A stretch of 64,000 nt of DNA from Brevibacillus_C sp046036945 (GCF_046036945.1 NZ_JBJQOQ010000006.1:62001-126000), one strand, 5' to 3'; shown: positions 16,256-25,371, numbered from the stretch's first letter. The notes: a model not told the origin generated them from the letters alone. Numbers and translations: made by a program.

Positions 16256-17605
16256 ATGTTCTCAAAAGTCATCAATAACCTCAGGCACGATCCGCCCAAA
16301 ATGCTGGTGCTCGGCTTTGCCGTCATCATTGTCATCGGCGCCTTTTTGCTCACCTTGCCGGCAGCTACCCGCAGCGGTACAGGACTGTCCTGGATTGACG
16401 CGCTGTTTACCGCTACTTCTGCCACTTGTGTCACAGGTTTGGTCGTCGTTGATACAGGATCCACTTTCACCCTGTTCGGCCAGTTGGTGATCCTTAGTCT
16501 GATTCAGGTAGGCGGCTTGGGCTTCATGACCTTCGCTACCTTCTTCGCCATGTTGATTCGGCGAAAAATCTCGTTAAAGGAGCGTCTGCTGCTCCGCGAA
16601 TCCCTCAATCAGATCTCGATCGAAGGAATTGTCCGGTTGGCCCGGATGGTCATCATCTTCACCGCGATCATCGAACTGGCCGGGGCACTCCTGCTGGCTG
16701 TCCGCTTCGCTTTTGACATGCCGCTCGGCCAAGCACTTTACTTTGGACTGTTTCACTCGATCTCCAATTTTAACAACGCCGGCTTCGACATATTGGGCCA
16801 CTTTAACAGCTTGACTATCTACGTAGAAGACCCAATTGTCAATCTGGTGATCCCAGCCCTTATCATTCTCGGCGGGATTGGCTTTATCGTCATGGCAGAG
16901 ATGTATGAGTACCGCCGCCATAAACGGCGCGTTTCCCTACATACAAAAGTCGTGTTGACGACGTCGGCCTGGCTGATCATTGCGGGAACCGTCGCCATTT
17001 TTGCCCTGGAGTACAACAATCCCAAGACGCTGCAGCCGCTTTCCATGCTGGGAAAATTCTTCGGCTCCTTCTATCAGTCGGTAGCGGCCCGAACGGACGG
17101 CTCCAATACGATCAGCATCGGTGATATGCGTCATTCGTCGCTGTTCTTCATGATCATCCTGATGTTCATTGGGGCATCCCCCGGTTCCACGGGCGGCGGG
17201 ATCAAAACGACCACGTTCGCCACCCTGTTGGGTGCGGTATGGGCGCAGGTAAAAGGCAAAGAGGACGTAATTTTCTTCCGTCAGCGAATCCTGCCCCATA
17301 TGATCTACAAATCGCTTACGGTCACCGTGAGCAGCTTGTCCATTGTTATCGCCTCATCGATGATTCTTTCGATAACCGAGCAAAACGTCGACTTTTTGAC
17401 GATCCTGTTCGAATCGACTTCAGCATTCGGCACGGTGGGCCTCTCGATGGGACTCACACCCCACTTGACCGATGTCGGCCGAATTGTCATCACGCTCACC
17501 ATGTTCGCCGGCAGGGTAGGGCCGCTGACGATCGCCTTCGCGCTGGCGCAGCGCAAACAGAAGGAGTACTACCGCTTCCCGAAAGGAAAGATCATGATCG
17601 GGTAA
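16256..17605 (+). CDS. TrkH/KtrB family potassium uptake protein
   Basis: A 449-residue polytopic protein of the TrkH/KtrB superfamily. It contains four M1-P-M2-like repeats with selectivity-filter glycines: SATCVTGLVV near residue 60, SISNFNNAGFD near 170, VAARTDGSNT near 280 and SAFGTVGLSMG near 395. The GASPGSTGGGIKTTTF segment near 305-320 corresponds to the KtrB gating loop. It forms the membrane channel subunit and normally works with a cytosolic KtrA/C regulator, which is not encoded nearby. The start ATG 16256 follows AGAGGAAGCG. Confidence 0.92.
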   Translation: MFSKVINNLRHDPPKMLVLGFAVIIVIGAFLLTLPAATRSGTGLSWIDALFTATSATCVTGLVVVDTGSTFTLFGQLVILSLIQVGGLGFMTFATFFAMLIRRKISLKERLLLRESLNQISIEGIVRLARMVIIFTAIIELAGALLLAVRFAFDMPLGQALYFGLFHSISNFNNAGFDILGHFNSLTIYVEDPIVNLVIPALIILGGIGFIVMAEMYEYRRHKRRVSLHTKVVLTTSAWLIIAGTVAIFALEYNNPKTLQPLSMLGKFFGSFYQSVAARTDGSNTISIGDMRHSSLFFMIILMFIGASPGSTGGGIKTTTFATLLGAVWAQVKGKEDVIFFRQRILPHMIYKSLTVTVSSLSIVIASSMILSITEQNVDFLTILFESTSAFGTVGLSMGLTPHLTDVGRIVITLTMFAGRVGPLTIAFALAQRKQKEYYRFPKGKIMIG

Positions 17606-17611
17606 TCGGGT

Positions 17612-17651
17612 AAACAAACATCGGCACACGATCATGTGCCGATGTTTGTTT
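17612..17651. terminator. Bidirectional terminator between ktrB-like and protease genes
   Basis: A perfect 17-bp inverted repeat (AAACAAACATCGGCACA and its complement) surrounds a 6-base loop. T-rich ends occur in both orientations, and it lies between two convergent genes. Confidence 0.9.
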
Positions 17652-17659
17652 CGTTCGGG

Positions 17660-19444
17660 TCAAGCCCCTGCAGCTCTCAGTTGTTCGTCTGCGCTGTCTC
17701 GGCCACCCCCTGCGGCCGCAGAAATCGCCGAATCCCAATCGGCTTGCCAGACTCCCGCGATTTGCTCCACCACTTGCAGGGAATTCGTCAAGACAGCATG
17801 TTCACGCGTGGTATATAAGTCGCGATGCCGCCATTCCCCGCTGCCCAGCAGCACCCTGGTCTGATCAAACAGGGCGAAGGCGGTGTACAGCGGCCCGGCT
17901 TGCCCGGAATCGATGTGAAAACTGCGGATTTCCGCTCCCTTTTCGGCAAGGAAGTGAATCGTCTCCGCGTTCTCCGGATGTCCCGCGTCAAGCAGGATGC
18001 GCATTTTCACGCCCCGGCTGGCTGCGTTTGCCAATGCCGTCACAATCGTCAAATCCGTGATGCGCGGGACTTCGACCGCAATCTCCGAAGTCGCTGCGGC
18101 AATCTCCCGTTCGATGATGCCGGCGATTTCGGGTGTAAAGGCAACTGAAATATACGACTCGTCCTCACCCGCAGAAACGGCGGGAGCCTTGGGTGCTGCG
18201 AGGGCATCCAGCGCATCTGCCGCTTGCACAACCCCCTTGCCTGCTGTATTGGGATTGTGAAACAGATCCTTTGCTCCTGCCAAGAGTGCTGTTTTGATCT
18301 CGTCCGGAGAAGCTTCCGGCTTCGCTTCATACAACAGCGCCACGGCACCTGCACAGATAGGCGTTGCCATCGATGTTCCGGAAAGCGCGACGTACTGTTC
18401 CCCTACGCGCCGTTCGGGATAGGTCTTGTCGAGCGTCGAGCCCGGGGAGCGCAGCGATATGATGTTCACTCCCGGGGCGACGATATCCGGCTTGGTCAAG
18501 CCGTCGATCGTCGGTCCTCGGCTGGAAAAAGGCGCCGGCTTATCATCTGCAAGCGGTACAGTACGCTTGTCATCCACCGCCCCCACCGTAAGCAGCAGCG
18601 GGTGAATTCCCGGTGAACTGATCGTCCCGGTTCCCGGCCCTTCATTGCCGGCGGCTACACAGACGAACAGTCCGGCTCGCCACGCTTTCTCCAATGCCTG
18701 GCAAAGCGGGTCATCGCGATACGATTCACTCGCCGGGCCGCCAAGCGAAAGGGATAAAATGCGAATGCCCCATTGGTCTTTATGCTGAACACACCACTGT
18801 ATGCCGTCGATGATATCTGAGATCGAGCCCTGCCCGCTTGCGTCCAGCACCTTGACCCCGACTAGCGAAGCTTCCGGAGCGGGGCCTTTATACTTGCCCC
18901 CGCTGGCACTCCCGTTGCCGGCAGCACATCCGGCAACATGTGTACCGTGGCCGTTATCGTCATATGGCTTGGTTTTTCCCTGTATCACATCGTAAAAAGC
19001 CACGATACGATTCTGAGGTACAGTCAAATCGGGATGTGCGTAAATACCCGTATCCAGGATGGCGATCGCAACATTCTTCCCGGTCCATCGGCTGCTAATC
19101 TCCGGTGTAACCCCGATGGACGGTGTGGCGACGTCGAGCAGGGCATGCATCGTCCGGTCGAGATGCACCCGATGGACGTGGTGGCTGCTGGCAACCTGTC
19201 CCAAGATTTTTACCGGCAGGCGGATGACAACAGCGTCGATAATCGGCAGTTCCTTGATAATCCTGCATCCGCAATCTTGTACAAACTGGTTGAGGATGTC
19301 ACATGTGCTCTGGCCATCATCGATTTTACGCTGAATCAATACGGTGATTTCTTCATCCAGGCCCTTGGCCTGAGCCAAACGCTTTTGCAACTGGGCATCA
19401 CACTTGTGCAAATGATCACGTAAAACGCTGTCCATTTGATACAC
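17660..19444 (-). CDS. S8 subtilisin-type protease fused to a degenerate PLD-like domain
   Basis: This is a 594-residue protein without a signal peptide. Residues 1-105 form a propeptide-like segment. The subtilisin domain spans about 115-420 with Asp131 (ILDTG), His166 (NGHGTHVAG), Asn267 (AAGNEG) and Ser358 (SGTSMATP) all present, so the protease should be active. Residues about 430-575 follow the pattern of a phospholipase D-like domain. At the expected HxKxxxxD site, however, the sequence has Tyr520, Ala522 and Asp527, so the histidine and lysine are lost. GSGEW follows, as in PLD folds. GTG 19444 has GGAGG nine bases upstream. It is probably intracellular; the PLD-like part may bind a substrate. 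It is monocistronic, between two terminators. Confidence 0.88.
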   Translation of the reverse strand: MYQMDSVLRDHLHKCDAQLQKRLAQAKGLDEEITVLIQRKIDDGQSTCDILNQFVQDCGCRIIKELPIIDAVVIRLPVKILGQVASSHHVHRVHLDRTMHALLDVATPSIGVTPEISSRWTGKNVAIAILDTGIYAHPDLTVPQNRIVAFYDVIQGKTKPYDDNGHGTHVAGCAAGNGSASGGKYKGPAPEASLVGVKVLDASGQGSISDIIDGIQWCVQHKDQWGIRILSLSLGGPASESYRDDPLCQALEKAWRAGLFVCVAAGNEGPGTGTISSPGIHPLLLTVGAVDDKRTVPLADDKPAPFSSRGPTIDGLTKPDIVAPGVNIISLRSPGSTLDKTYPERRVGEQYVALSGTSMATPICAGAVALLYEAKPEASPDEIKTALLAGAKDLFHNPNTAGKGVVQAADALDALAAPKAPAVSAGEDESYISVAFTPEIAGIIEREIAAATSEIAVEVPRITDLTIVTALANAASRGVKMRILLDAGHPENAETIHFLAEKGAEIRSFHIDSGQAGPLYTAFALFDQTRVLLGSGEWRHRDLYTTREHAVLTNSLQVVEQIAGVWQADWDSAISAAAGGGRDSADEQLRAAGA

Positions 19445-19570
19445 CTGAAACTACCTCCTTTAGCTTGATCGGTATTATCATAGGTCCTGCTACTTTCAAC
19501 ATACCATTTTTTGGACATCAATTCACTAAGACTATCGGACCAATTCTGAATTATCAGATTTTTATTCGCA

Positions 19571-19613
19571 CAAAAACCCCTCCAAACCGCTGACCCGCAG
19601 CAGATGGAGGGGC
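19571..19613 (-). terminator. Rho-independent terminator of the TRAP operon
   Basis: On the minus strand CCCCTCC pairs with GGAGGGG across a 22-base loop, followed by TTTTTG. It sits about 20 bp after the dctM stop codon. Confidence 0.75.
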
Positions 19614-19631
19614 TATCCGACGATATTTGAT

Positions 19632-20906
19632 TTACTTCACATTGTCTACCAGGAACGTAACCAGTCCCGGTGCAATCGATAACAGTACGATGAACAGAAT
19701 CATAATCACGACGTAAGGCATGGAGCCTTTGACAATGGTCGAAATCGAGGAGCTCGGATCCACACCCTTAAGGACGAACAAATTGAGTCCGACGGGCGGA
19801 GTGATCAGGGCCAATTCCATATTTACGACCATGATGATCGCAAACCAGATCGGATCAAACCCAAGCGCGGTAATGATCGGATACAGGATCGGCAAGGTAA
19901 TGACCAGGATCGAGACTGTTTCCAGGAAGCAGCCCAAAATGAGCAGCACGATGTTGATCAGAACAAAGATAACCCACTTGGAAACCGGCCAGGCCGTTGC
20001 CAGTTCCGTCAATTTTTGCGGTATTTGCAGAGAGGTCAAAATAAACCCGAACAGCATGGCGCCGACAATAATGAACAGAATCATCGCATTCGTCTTCACC
20101 GTGGAAAGTATGATTTTTTTCATGTTTTCCAGCGACAAGCTGCGGTACACCAATCCTGCGATCAAAAAGCTGACGACAACACCGACGGCGGCAGCTTCTG
20201 TAGGAGTGAAGATACCTGTATAGATACCGCCGATGATAATGACAGGCATCAGCAATCCCCAGATGGCCTTGCGGGTAGCCTGGAGGCGTTCTCCCCACGT
20301 CGCCGGCGCCTCTTTGATATGCCTCGTCTTCCACGATGCGAACACCATAAACAGCAGAAGCAGCAGCAGCCCGGGGATGACACCTGCGATAAACAGCTTA
20401 CCGACCGACTCGCCAGTCACCGATCCGTAGATGATCATCGGCACGCTGGGCGGAATCAGGATGCCAAGCGTTCCGCCTGCCGCCATCATGCCGAGTACGC
20501 TTTTTTTATCGTAGCCCCGCGCGGTCATTTCGGGTATCGCAACCATCCCGATCGTAACCGCCGTCGCTACACTTGATCCGGAGATCGCGGAAAAAATCGC
20601 ACAGCACGTCAGCGTCGCGATCGCCAAACCGCCGGGCAGATGACGAAACCACTTGCTGGCCATATCGTACAGCTCTTTGCCCACGCCGCTGTACAAGAGA
20701 ACCTGGCTCATCAGTACGTACATCGGCAATGCGCTCATGGTAAAATCGTCCAGTGATTTATACGCAATAATCGGGATTTGCGACAAGCCCAGCGCTCCGC
20801 CGTTAAACAGATACAACCCGATCGCTGCGATAAAACTGAGCGCAAAAGCCACAGGAAGTCCAATCAACAGCAAAACGGCAAAACCGCCTGAAAAAAACGA
20901 AATCAT
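19632..20906 (-). CDS. dctM: TRAP transporter large permease subunit DctM
   Basis: A 424-residue protein with about twelve hydrophobic helices and the DctM signature regions: GLPVAFALSF near the N terminus, SGSSVATAVTIGMVAIPEM near 110, and GTLGILIPPSVPMIIYG near 145. It is the sodium- or proton-coupled translocating subunit of a TRAP transporter for organic acids. Its ATG overlaps the stop codon of dctQ (ATGA), which indicates coupled translation. It closes the operon that begins with the GntR regulator at 25328. Confidence 0.95.
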   Translation of the reverse strand: MISFFSGGFAVLLLIGLPVAFALSFIAAIGLYLFNGGALGLSQIPIIAYKSLDDFTMSALPMYVLMSQVLLYSGVGKELYDMASKWFRHLPGGLAIATLTCCAIFSAISGSSVATAVTIGMVAIPEMTARGYDKKSVLGMMAAGGTLGILIPPSVPMIIYGSVTGESVGKLFIAGVIPGLLLLLLFMVFASWKTRHIKEAPATWGERLQATRKAIWGLLMPVIIIGGIYTGIFTPTEAAAVGVVVSFLIAGLVYRSLSLENMKKIILSTVKTNAMILFIIVGAMLFGFILTSLQIPQKLTELATAWPVSKWVIFVLINIVLLILGCFLETVSILVITLPILYPIITALGFDPIWFAIIMVVNMELALITPPVGLNLFVLKGVDPSSSISTIVKGSMPYVVIMILFIVLLSIAPGLVTFLVDNVK

Positions 20907-21415
20907 TCTAGCTCCTCCTCCTGCTCTTTGCCGTTCATCGTGTCAATAAATTGGAGCAGAAAGGAGAAGCAAAGCAAAATTCCGCCCAATGGAAGGAGCA
21001 TTTCCGGAATGTACATGGGAATCCTCAGCAGAGAGGCAGATGTAAAACCAAATTCCTTGCTGCTGATGACGTGTTCCCATCCGTATACCGTAAAGACGAT
21101 GCTGAAAATTAACCCGATCACGCAAGTAACCATCAGCAGGCCTTTCCGGATCGGAGCGGAAACATTGTGAAGCAAGAGGTCCACTCTGATATGCCCGTTT
21201 CTCCTGAGTGTGTATGCCGCTCCAAAGAAACAGCTTCCGATGATGGTGTATATCGAAAGTTCCGTTGCCCAGATCGTCGGAGCGTTAAACAGGAAGCGGG
21301 AAACGACCTCGTAAAAGATCATTCCTGTCGCGCAAAGGATAAAAATACCAGCCACAAGTCCGCCCAGCGTGATGATTCGGTCCAGACCTGCGTATACCGA
21401 CTTTAAATGCTTCAT
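20903..21415 (-). CDS. dctQ: TRAP transporter small permease subunit DctQ
   Basis: This 170-residue membrane protein has four hydrophobic helices. The DctQ pattern is visible: RFLFNAPTIWATELSIY near residue 38, followed by GAAYTLRRNGHIRVDLLLHN near 58-78, then a helix pair ending at the charged tail KEQEEELE. It starts at ATG 21415 behind GGAGGGGG and overlaps dctM by four bases. It anchors the large permease and contacts the periplasmic-type binding lipoprotein encoded just upstream. Confidence 0.93.
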   Translation of the reverse strand: MKHLKSVYAGLDRIITLGGLVAGIFILCATGMIFYEVVSRFLFNAPTIWATELSIYTIIGSCFFGAAYTLRRNGHIRVDLLLHNVSAPIRKGLLMVTCVIGLIFSIVFTVYGWEHVISSKEFGFTSASLLRIPMYIPEMLLPLGGILLCFSFLLQFIDTMNGKEQEEELE

Positions 21416-21437
21416 GATCCCCCTCCAAGATGTTGCG

Positions 21438-22517
21438 TTACTGTAAGCTCTCTACTAGCTGGATCAATTCTTTTCCGGTATCGCCGCTGTTTTTCAGATA
21501 TTCGTCGACAGCAGGTTTTCCGGCTTCTTTCCATACTGGATAGTCGCTTTCAGGCACGACGTAAACTTCCATTCCCTTTTCTTTCAGCTGCTCTGCCGTC
21601 TTCTTATCCTCCTGCTCTGCCTGCTGGCGAATCCAATCTTCCGTCTCGCTGGCTGTCGTCGCGAGCAGCTCCTGTGTTTTTGGCGGCAGTCCGTCCCAGA
21701 ACTTCTTGTTTACCGCGAGCAAAAATTCCAGATAAGCGTAGTTGGCAATCGTCAAATACTTGGACACCTCGTCGTACTTGCGCTGTACCATCGCGGTCGT
21801 TCCAGAGGTAGCGCCGTCAATCGTATTGCGCTGGAGCGCCATGTAAACTTCGCCCGCTCCCATAAAGACCGGAGCTGCCCCGTATCCCTGCAGCATGGCA
21901 GAAGGAATTTCCCCGATACTGCGGAATTTCAGCCCCTTGAAATCAGCAGGGGACTTCAGCGGTTTTACGTTGTTGGCAAATTGGGCGTAACCGTAGTCAG
22001 CGTACATGAGGACTTTCGCCCCTTTTGCCTCCATATGTTGATTCAATTTTTCGCCAATTTCTCCCTTCAGCGCTTTTCCGGCCAGATCATATGTAGGGAA
22101 AGAGAACGGGACATCAAAAATCCCCATCTCCGGTACTACCGATGCCCACAGTGTCGATGAGTTTACCCCCATTTCGACACCGCCCGTCAAAATCGCCTGG
22201 TTCATCTCTTTGTCACTGAGGAGCTGTCCTGACGGGTATACTTGAATTTTTACTTTTCCGCCGGACCTCTCCGTCACCTTCTTGGCAAAATCCTCCACCC
22301 CTCTGGATACGTGGTGATCCTGCGGCAGATTATAGGCGAGGCGGATCGTCACTTCTTGGTATTCATCTCCGCCTTGTGCGGCTGTTTGTCCTGCTCCTGC
22401 CTCGGTTTGCGGCTTGTTCTCGGCTGTCGGGGCCGCTCCTCCTCCACACCCCGCAAGCACAGATCCTGCCAGCATACATCCGGCCAGCAACGTTGTCCAT
22501 ATTTTCCGACTCTTCAT
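21438..22517 (-). CDS. dctP: TRAP transporter substrate-binding lipoprotein DctP
   Basis: A 359-residue protein with a lipoprotein signal (LAGSVLAGC, acylated Cys24) and a glutamine-rich linker. The mature part has the DctP features: LAYNLPQDHHVSRGVEDFAKKV, IQVYPSGQLLSDKEM, the carboxylate-binding arginine region KGLKFRSIG, and DGATSG. In related proteins that arginine binds a carboxylate of the ligand, so an organic acid ligand is expected. It lies 27 bp after the HMG-CoA-lyase-like gene and 22 bp before dctQ, within one operon. Confidence 0.95.
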   Translation of the reverse strand: MKSRKIWTTLLAGCMLAGSVLAGCGGGAAPTAENKPQTEAGAGQTAAQGGDEYQEVTIRLAYNLPQDHHVSRGVEDFAKKVTERSGGKVKIQVYPSGQLLSDKEMNQAILTGGVEMGVNSSTLWASVVPEMGIFDVPFSFPTYDLAGKALKGEIGEKLNQHMEAKGAKVLMYADYGYAQFANNVKPLKSPADFKGLKFRSIGEIPSAMLQGYGAAPVFMGAGEVYMALQRNTIDGATSGTTAMVQRKYDEVSKYLTIANYAYLEFLLAVNKKFWDGLPPKTQELLATTASETEDWIRQQAEQEDKKTAEQLKEKGMEVYVVPESDYPVWKEAGKPAVDEYLKNSGDTGKELIQLVESLQ

Positions 22518-22544
22518 ACAAATACCCCCTGTAATTATGCAGCT

Positions 22545-23447
22545 TTAGATCGTCAACTGATTTCTGTTTTCCACCAGGCGGATTCTGCCCAGCGGATTTC
22601 TCTTTGAAAGACTGACAGCAAAATCGGAAGCTTCCAGCAGCCGGGAAAAATCGATACCCGTTTTGACGTTCATTCGCTCAAACATGTAGACCACGTCTTC
22701 CGTCGCCACATTTCCTGCGGCTCCGGGTGCAAACGGGCAGCCGCCCAATCCGCCGGCGGCAGCCTCAAACAAGCGAATGCCAGCCGTGTAGGCAGCGTAT
22801 GTATTGGCAAGCGCCAGCCCCCTGGTATCATGCAGATGGATGGCGACCGAATCTGACCTGCTGTACTTCAATACCTTGCTGCACAGACTGTACACGTGAT
22901 CGGGGACAGCAATTCCGATCGTATCGGCCAGCCCTACTTCATCTGCACCTGCTTTAAAGGCCGCCAGAGCAAGCGAAAGGACTTTGTCCTCGTCCACTTT
23001 TCCCTCGAACGGGCAGCCGAAGCTGGTCGCAATCGAAAAACGGATTTTCACGCCAGCCTCTTTCATCAGGGGCACGAGCTGCGTGAACGCCTCGAAATTC
23101 TCCTCAATCGACTGATTGATGTTCCGGGCGTTAAAGGTCTGACTGGCTGCCGTCACCCAGTTCACTTCGTCTATGCGCTGTTCGCTCGCCCGTTCAAAAC
23201 CTTTCCGATTCGGCACCAGCGCACCGAGGGAGACGTTTTTGTACCCCTGCAGCTTCCGCATAATGTCGGAAGCGTCTGACATTTGCGGAACCTTTTTCGG
23301 GTGAACGAACGACGTCGCTTCCATCCGCGTGATCCCGGCATCGAGCAGCTTGTCTATCAGCTCCAGCTTCTTTTCCGTCGGGACAAACTCCGCCTCGTTC
23401 TGAAGTCCGTCCCGCGGACCAACTTCAATAATCTGCACCTCAGCCAT
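22545..23447 (-). CDS. Hydroxymethylglutaryl-CoA lyase-like enzyme
   Basis: A 300-residue DRE-TIM metallolyase. It has VGPRDGLQNE with the catalytic arginine and metal-binding aspartate near residue 9, the metal-binding HLHDTRG near 205-210, and the signature GGLGGCPFAPGAAGN with the conserved cysteine near 238. Such enzymes cleave 3-hydroxy-3-methylglutaryl-CoA or a close analogue to acetyl-CoA and a keto acid. The ATG shares one base with the stop codon of the CoA-transferase gene (TAATG). The pairing with a CaiB transferase and a TRAP importer suggests that a free dicarboxylic acid is taken up, made into its CoA ester and cleaved. The exact substrate is open. Confidence 0.92.
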   Translation of the reverse strand: MAEVQIIEVGPRDGLQNEAEFVPTEKKLELIDKLLDAGITRMEATSFVHPKKVPQMSDASDIMRKLQGYKNVSLGALVPNRKGFERASEQRIDEVNWVTAASQTFNARNINQSIEENFEAFTQLVPLMKEAGVKIRFSIATSFGCPFEGKVDEDKVLSLALAAFKAGADEVGLADTIGIAVPDHVYSLCSKVLKYSRSDSVAIHLHDTRGLALANTYAAYTAGIRLFEAAAGGLGGCPFAPGAAGNVATEDVVYMFERMNVKTGIDFSRLLEASDFAVSLSKRNPLGRIRLVENRNQLTI

Positions 23448-24649
23448 TAAATCGCCCCTTTTTCTTTTAATTCGGTGATTGCTTCCTGGCTAAACTGCAG
23501 CAGCCCCTCGAAGATTTCCTGATTGTGCTGACCAAGTTTTGGGCCGCTCCACTCCAGGTCTCCCGGCGTTTCCGACAGTTTCGGCACGATGCCGGGTACA
23601 AGGACCTTCCGACCGTCCGGCAGGGTTACCGATTTCAGCATCTCTCTTTCCTTGTAGTGCTCGTCTTTGACAATGTCTTCAATGCTGTAGATCGGTCCGA
23701 CTGGAACAGCAGCCTCATCCAGCCGCTTTTGCACCTCGGCAAGCGGATACTGCTTCGTCCAGTTCCCAATAACTTCGTCGAGAAAGTCTGCATGTTCGGC
23801 TCGCCCTTGATTGTCTGCATATTGCGGGTCTTCGGCCAAATCCCCTCTACCGATCGCGTACATCATCCGTTTGAAAATGCTGTCGCTGTTCGCCCCGATG
23901 ACGATATACTTGCCATCGGCACATTCGTATGTATTGGACGGTGCAATACCAGGCAGGGTGCTTCCCGTACGCTCACGAACAATCCCCTTGAGGTCAAATT
24001 CCGGCAAAATCCCTTCCATTAAACTGAAAACGGATTCATATAAAGCCACATCAACCCATTGACCTCGTTTTTCCGGATGGTTGTTTCGCGCTTGCAGGGC
24101 GAACATCGTACCAATCACCGCGTACATGCCGGCCACGATATCGCCAATGGCGATGCCAACCCGAACAGGCGGGCGGTCGGGAAATCCAGTCAAATACCGA
24201 AGACCTCCAATTGCTTCTCCCACACTGCCAAATCCCGGTTTGCTGCGATAAGGCCCGGTTTGTCCGTAGCCGGAGATACTGGCCATGATCAGACCAGGGT
24301 TGATTGTCGACAGTCTTTCGTAATCAAGGCCCCACTTTGCCAGTGTCCCCGGGCGGAAATTTTCGATAATAATGTCTACTTTTTCTACCAGGGATCGGAC
24401 CACTTCCTGTCCTTCTTTCAGGCGCATGTCTACGGTAATTGATTTTTTGTTCCTTGCCTGTACATACCACCAGATGGATGAATCCTCATGCATGGCACGC
24501 CAGTTGCGAAGCGGGTCACCCGTTCCCGGTGCCTCAACCTTGATCACCTCAGCGCCAAACTCAGCGAATATCTTTCCCGCGAAAGGAGCGGCGACAAGTG
24601 TGCCAAGTTCCAGCACCCTAAGCCCTTCCAGTGGTTTCTTCCTCTGCAT
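23447..24649 (-). CDS. CaiB/BaiF family (family III) CoA-transferase
   Basis: A 400-residue class III CoA-transferase. It shows the N-terminal LEGLRVLELGTLVAAPFAGKI fold start and the region RNKKSITVDMRLKEG. NFRPGTLAKWGLDYE is near residue 100, and the catalytic aspartate is in WVDVALYESVFSLMEG near 200. It transfers CoA between carboxylic acids, probably from succinyl-CoA or acetyl-CoA. It is translationally coupled to the downstream lyase. The start ATG 24649 follows AGGGAGAT, and the gene begins 11 bp after the GntR stop. Confidence 0.93.
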   Translation of the reverse strand: MQRKKPLEGLRVLELGTLVAAPFAGKIFAEFGAEVIKVEAPGTGDPLRNWRAMHEDSSIWWYVQARNKKSITVDMRLKEGQEVVRSLVEKVDIIIENFRPGTLAKWGLDYERLSTINPGLIMASISGYGQTGPYRSKPGFGSVGEAIGGLRYLTGFPDRPPVRVGIAIGDIVAGMYAVIGTMFALQARNNHPEKRGQWVDVALYESVFSLMEGILPEFDLKGIVRERTGSTLPGIAPSNTYECADGKYIVIGANSDSIFKRMMYAIGRGDLAEDPQYADNQGRAEHADFLDEVIGNWTKQYPLAEVQKRLDEAAVPVGPIYSIEDIVKDEHYKEREMLKSVTLPDGRKVLVPGIVPKLSETPGDLEWSGPKLGQHNQEIFEGLLQFSQEAITELKEKGAI

Positions 24650-24659
24650 ATTGATCTCC

Positions 24660-25328
24660 CTATGTGTTTAATTCTTGATAGGATTTTAAATATAATCTGT
24701 AATCCGTACGAATATGCTCCTCCATCAACTTCTTTGCCCCTTGGCTGTCCTGATCGGCAATCGCCTGCAGAATAGCGGCATGCTCGTCAACGACTGTTTC
24801 CGGACGTTTTTCCTGGGTGCGAATGATCACATTTCGATAGAAGGAAATCAACACCTTTAAATCCCGCAGCATTTTCACGAGATAAGGATTGGCGCTTGCC
24901 TCTGAAATCAAGTGATGTATCTCAAAATTCAATTCGTGGATTTTGATCGGATCGCTTTGATGGTTTGGATTCTTCGTCATCTCCAGCAGTTCCTGCAGCC
25001 GCTCCACCTGCGCTTGCGATCGCCGCTCAGCCGCATACATCGCGGCCGCCGGCTCCAGGTTGAGCCGACATTCGTACAGGTAAGAAAAATCCTCCCATTT
25101 TGGCTCGTAAACCGTCACCCCCCCTTGCTGCTGCACCACCACCAATCCATCTTTTTCCAAACGGCGGATTGCCTCCCGAATCGGACTGCGGCTGACCCCG
25201 GTTTCTTCAACGATCCTCTCTTCGATCAGCCTTTGCCCCGGTGCTAATCCTCCAATCAGGATTTTATCACGCAGATATTCATACACCTGGGATTGGAGCG
25301 TCTCTGTCCGCTTAATCTGTTTTTTCAT
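24660..25328 (-). CDS. GntR family (FCD/FadR-type) transcriptional regulator
   Basis: This 222-residue protein has an N-terminal winged helix (LQSQVYEYLRDKILIGGLAPG then EETGVSRSPIREAIRRLEKDGLV). A helical FCD ligand-binding domain follows, with the metal-binding pattern LNFEIHHLI and a later histidine pair near the C terminus (EHAAIL, EEHIRTD). ATG 25328 is chosen because GGGTCGGGG precedes it; a longer frame would run into the leuB terminator. It heads the CoA-transferase/lyase/TRAP operon. It probably represses it through the TGTATACA site upstream until the imported acid or its metabolite binds. Confidence 0.9.
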   Translation of the reverse strand: MKKQIKRTETLQSQVYEYLRDKILIGGLAPGQRLIEERIVEETGVSRSPIREAIRRLEKDGLVVVQQQGGVTVYEPKWEDFSYLYECRLNLEPAAAMYAAERRSQAQVERLQELLEMTKNPNHQSDPIKIHELNFEIHHLISEASANPYLVKMLRDLKVLISFYRNVIIRTQEKRPETVVDEHAAILQAIADQDSQGAKKLMEEHIRTDYRLYLKSYQELNT

Positions 25329-25351
25329 CTGACCCCGACCCTTCATTTTTG

Positions 25352-25371
25352 AATACTGCATTCTGTATACA
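25352..25371. promoter_or_regulatory. Probable GntR/FCD operator
   Basis: The perfect palindrome TGTATACA is at 25364-25371, about 36 bp before the regulator start. A looser ATAC-N8-GTAT dyad spans 25353-25368. FCD-type regulators such as LldR and FadR bind sites with a GTnnnAC core of this kind. No other copy was noticed in the neighbouring intergenic regions. Confidence 0.5.

Noticed and set aside
19632..25328. Treating the operon as simple leucine breakdown (liu-type)
   Set aside because: There is no isovaleryl-CoA dehydrogenase, methylcrotonyl-CoA carboxylase or hydratase gene; the TRAP importer and CoA-transferase point to an external acid.
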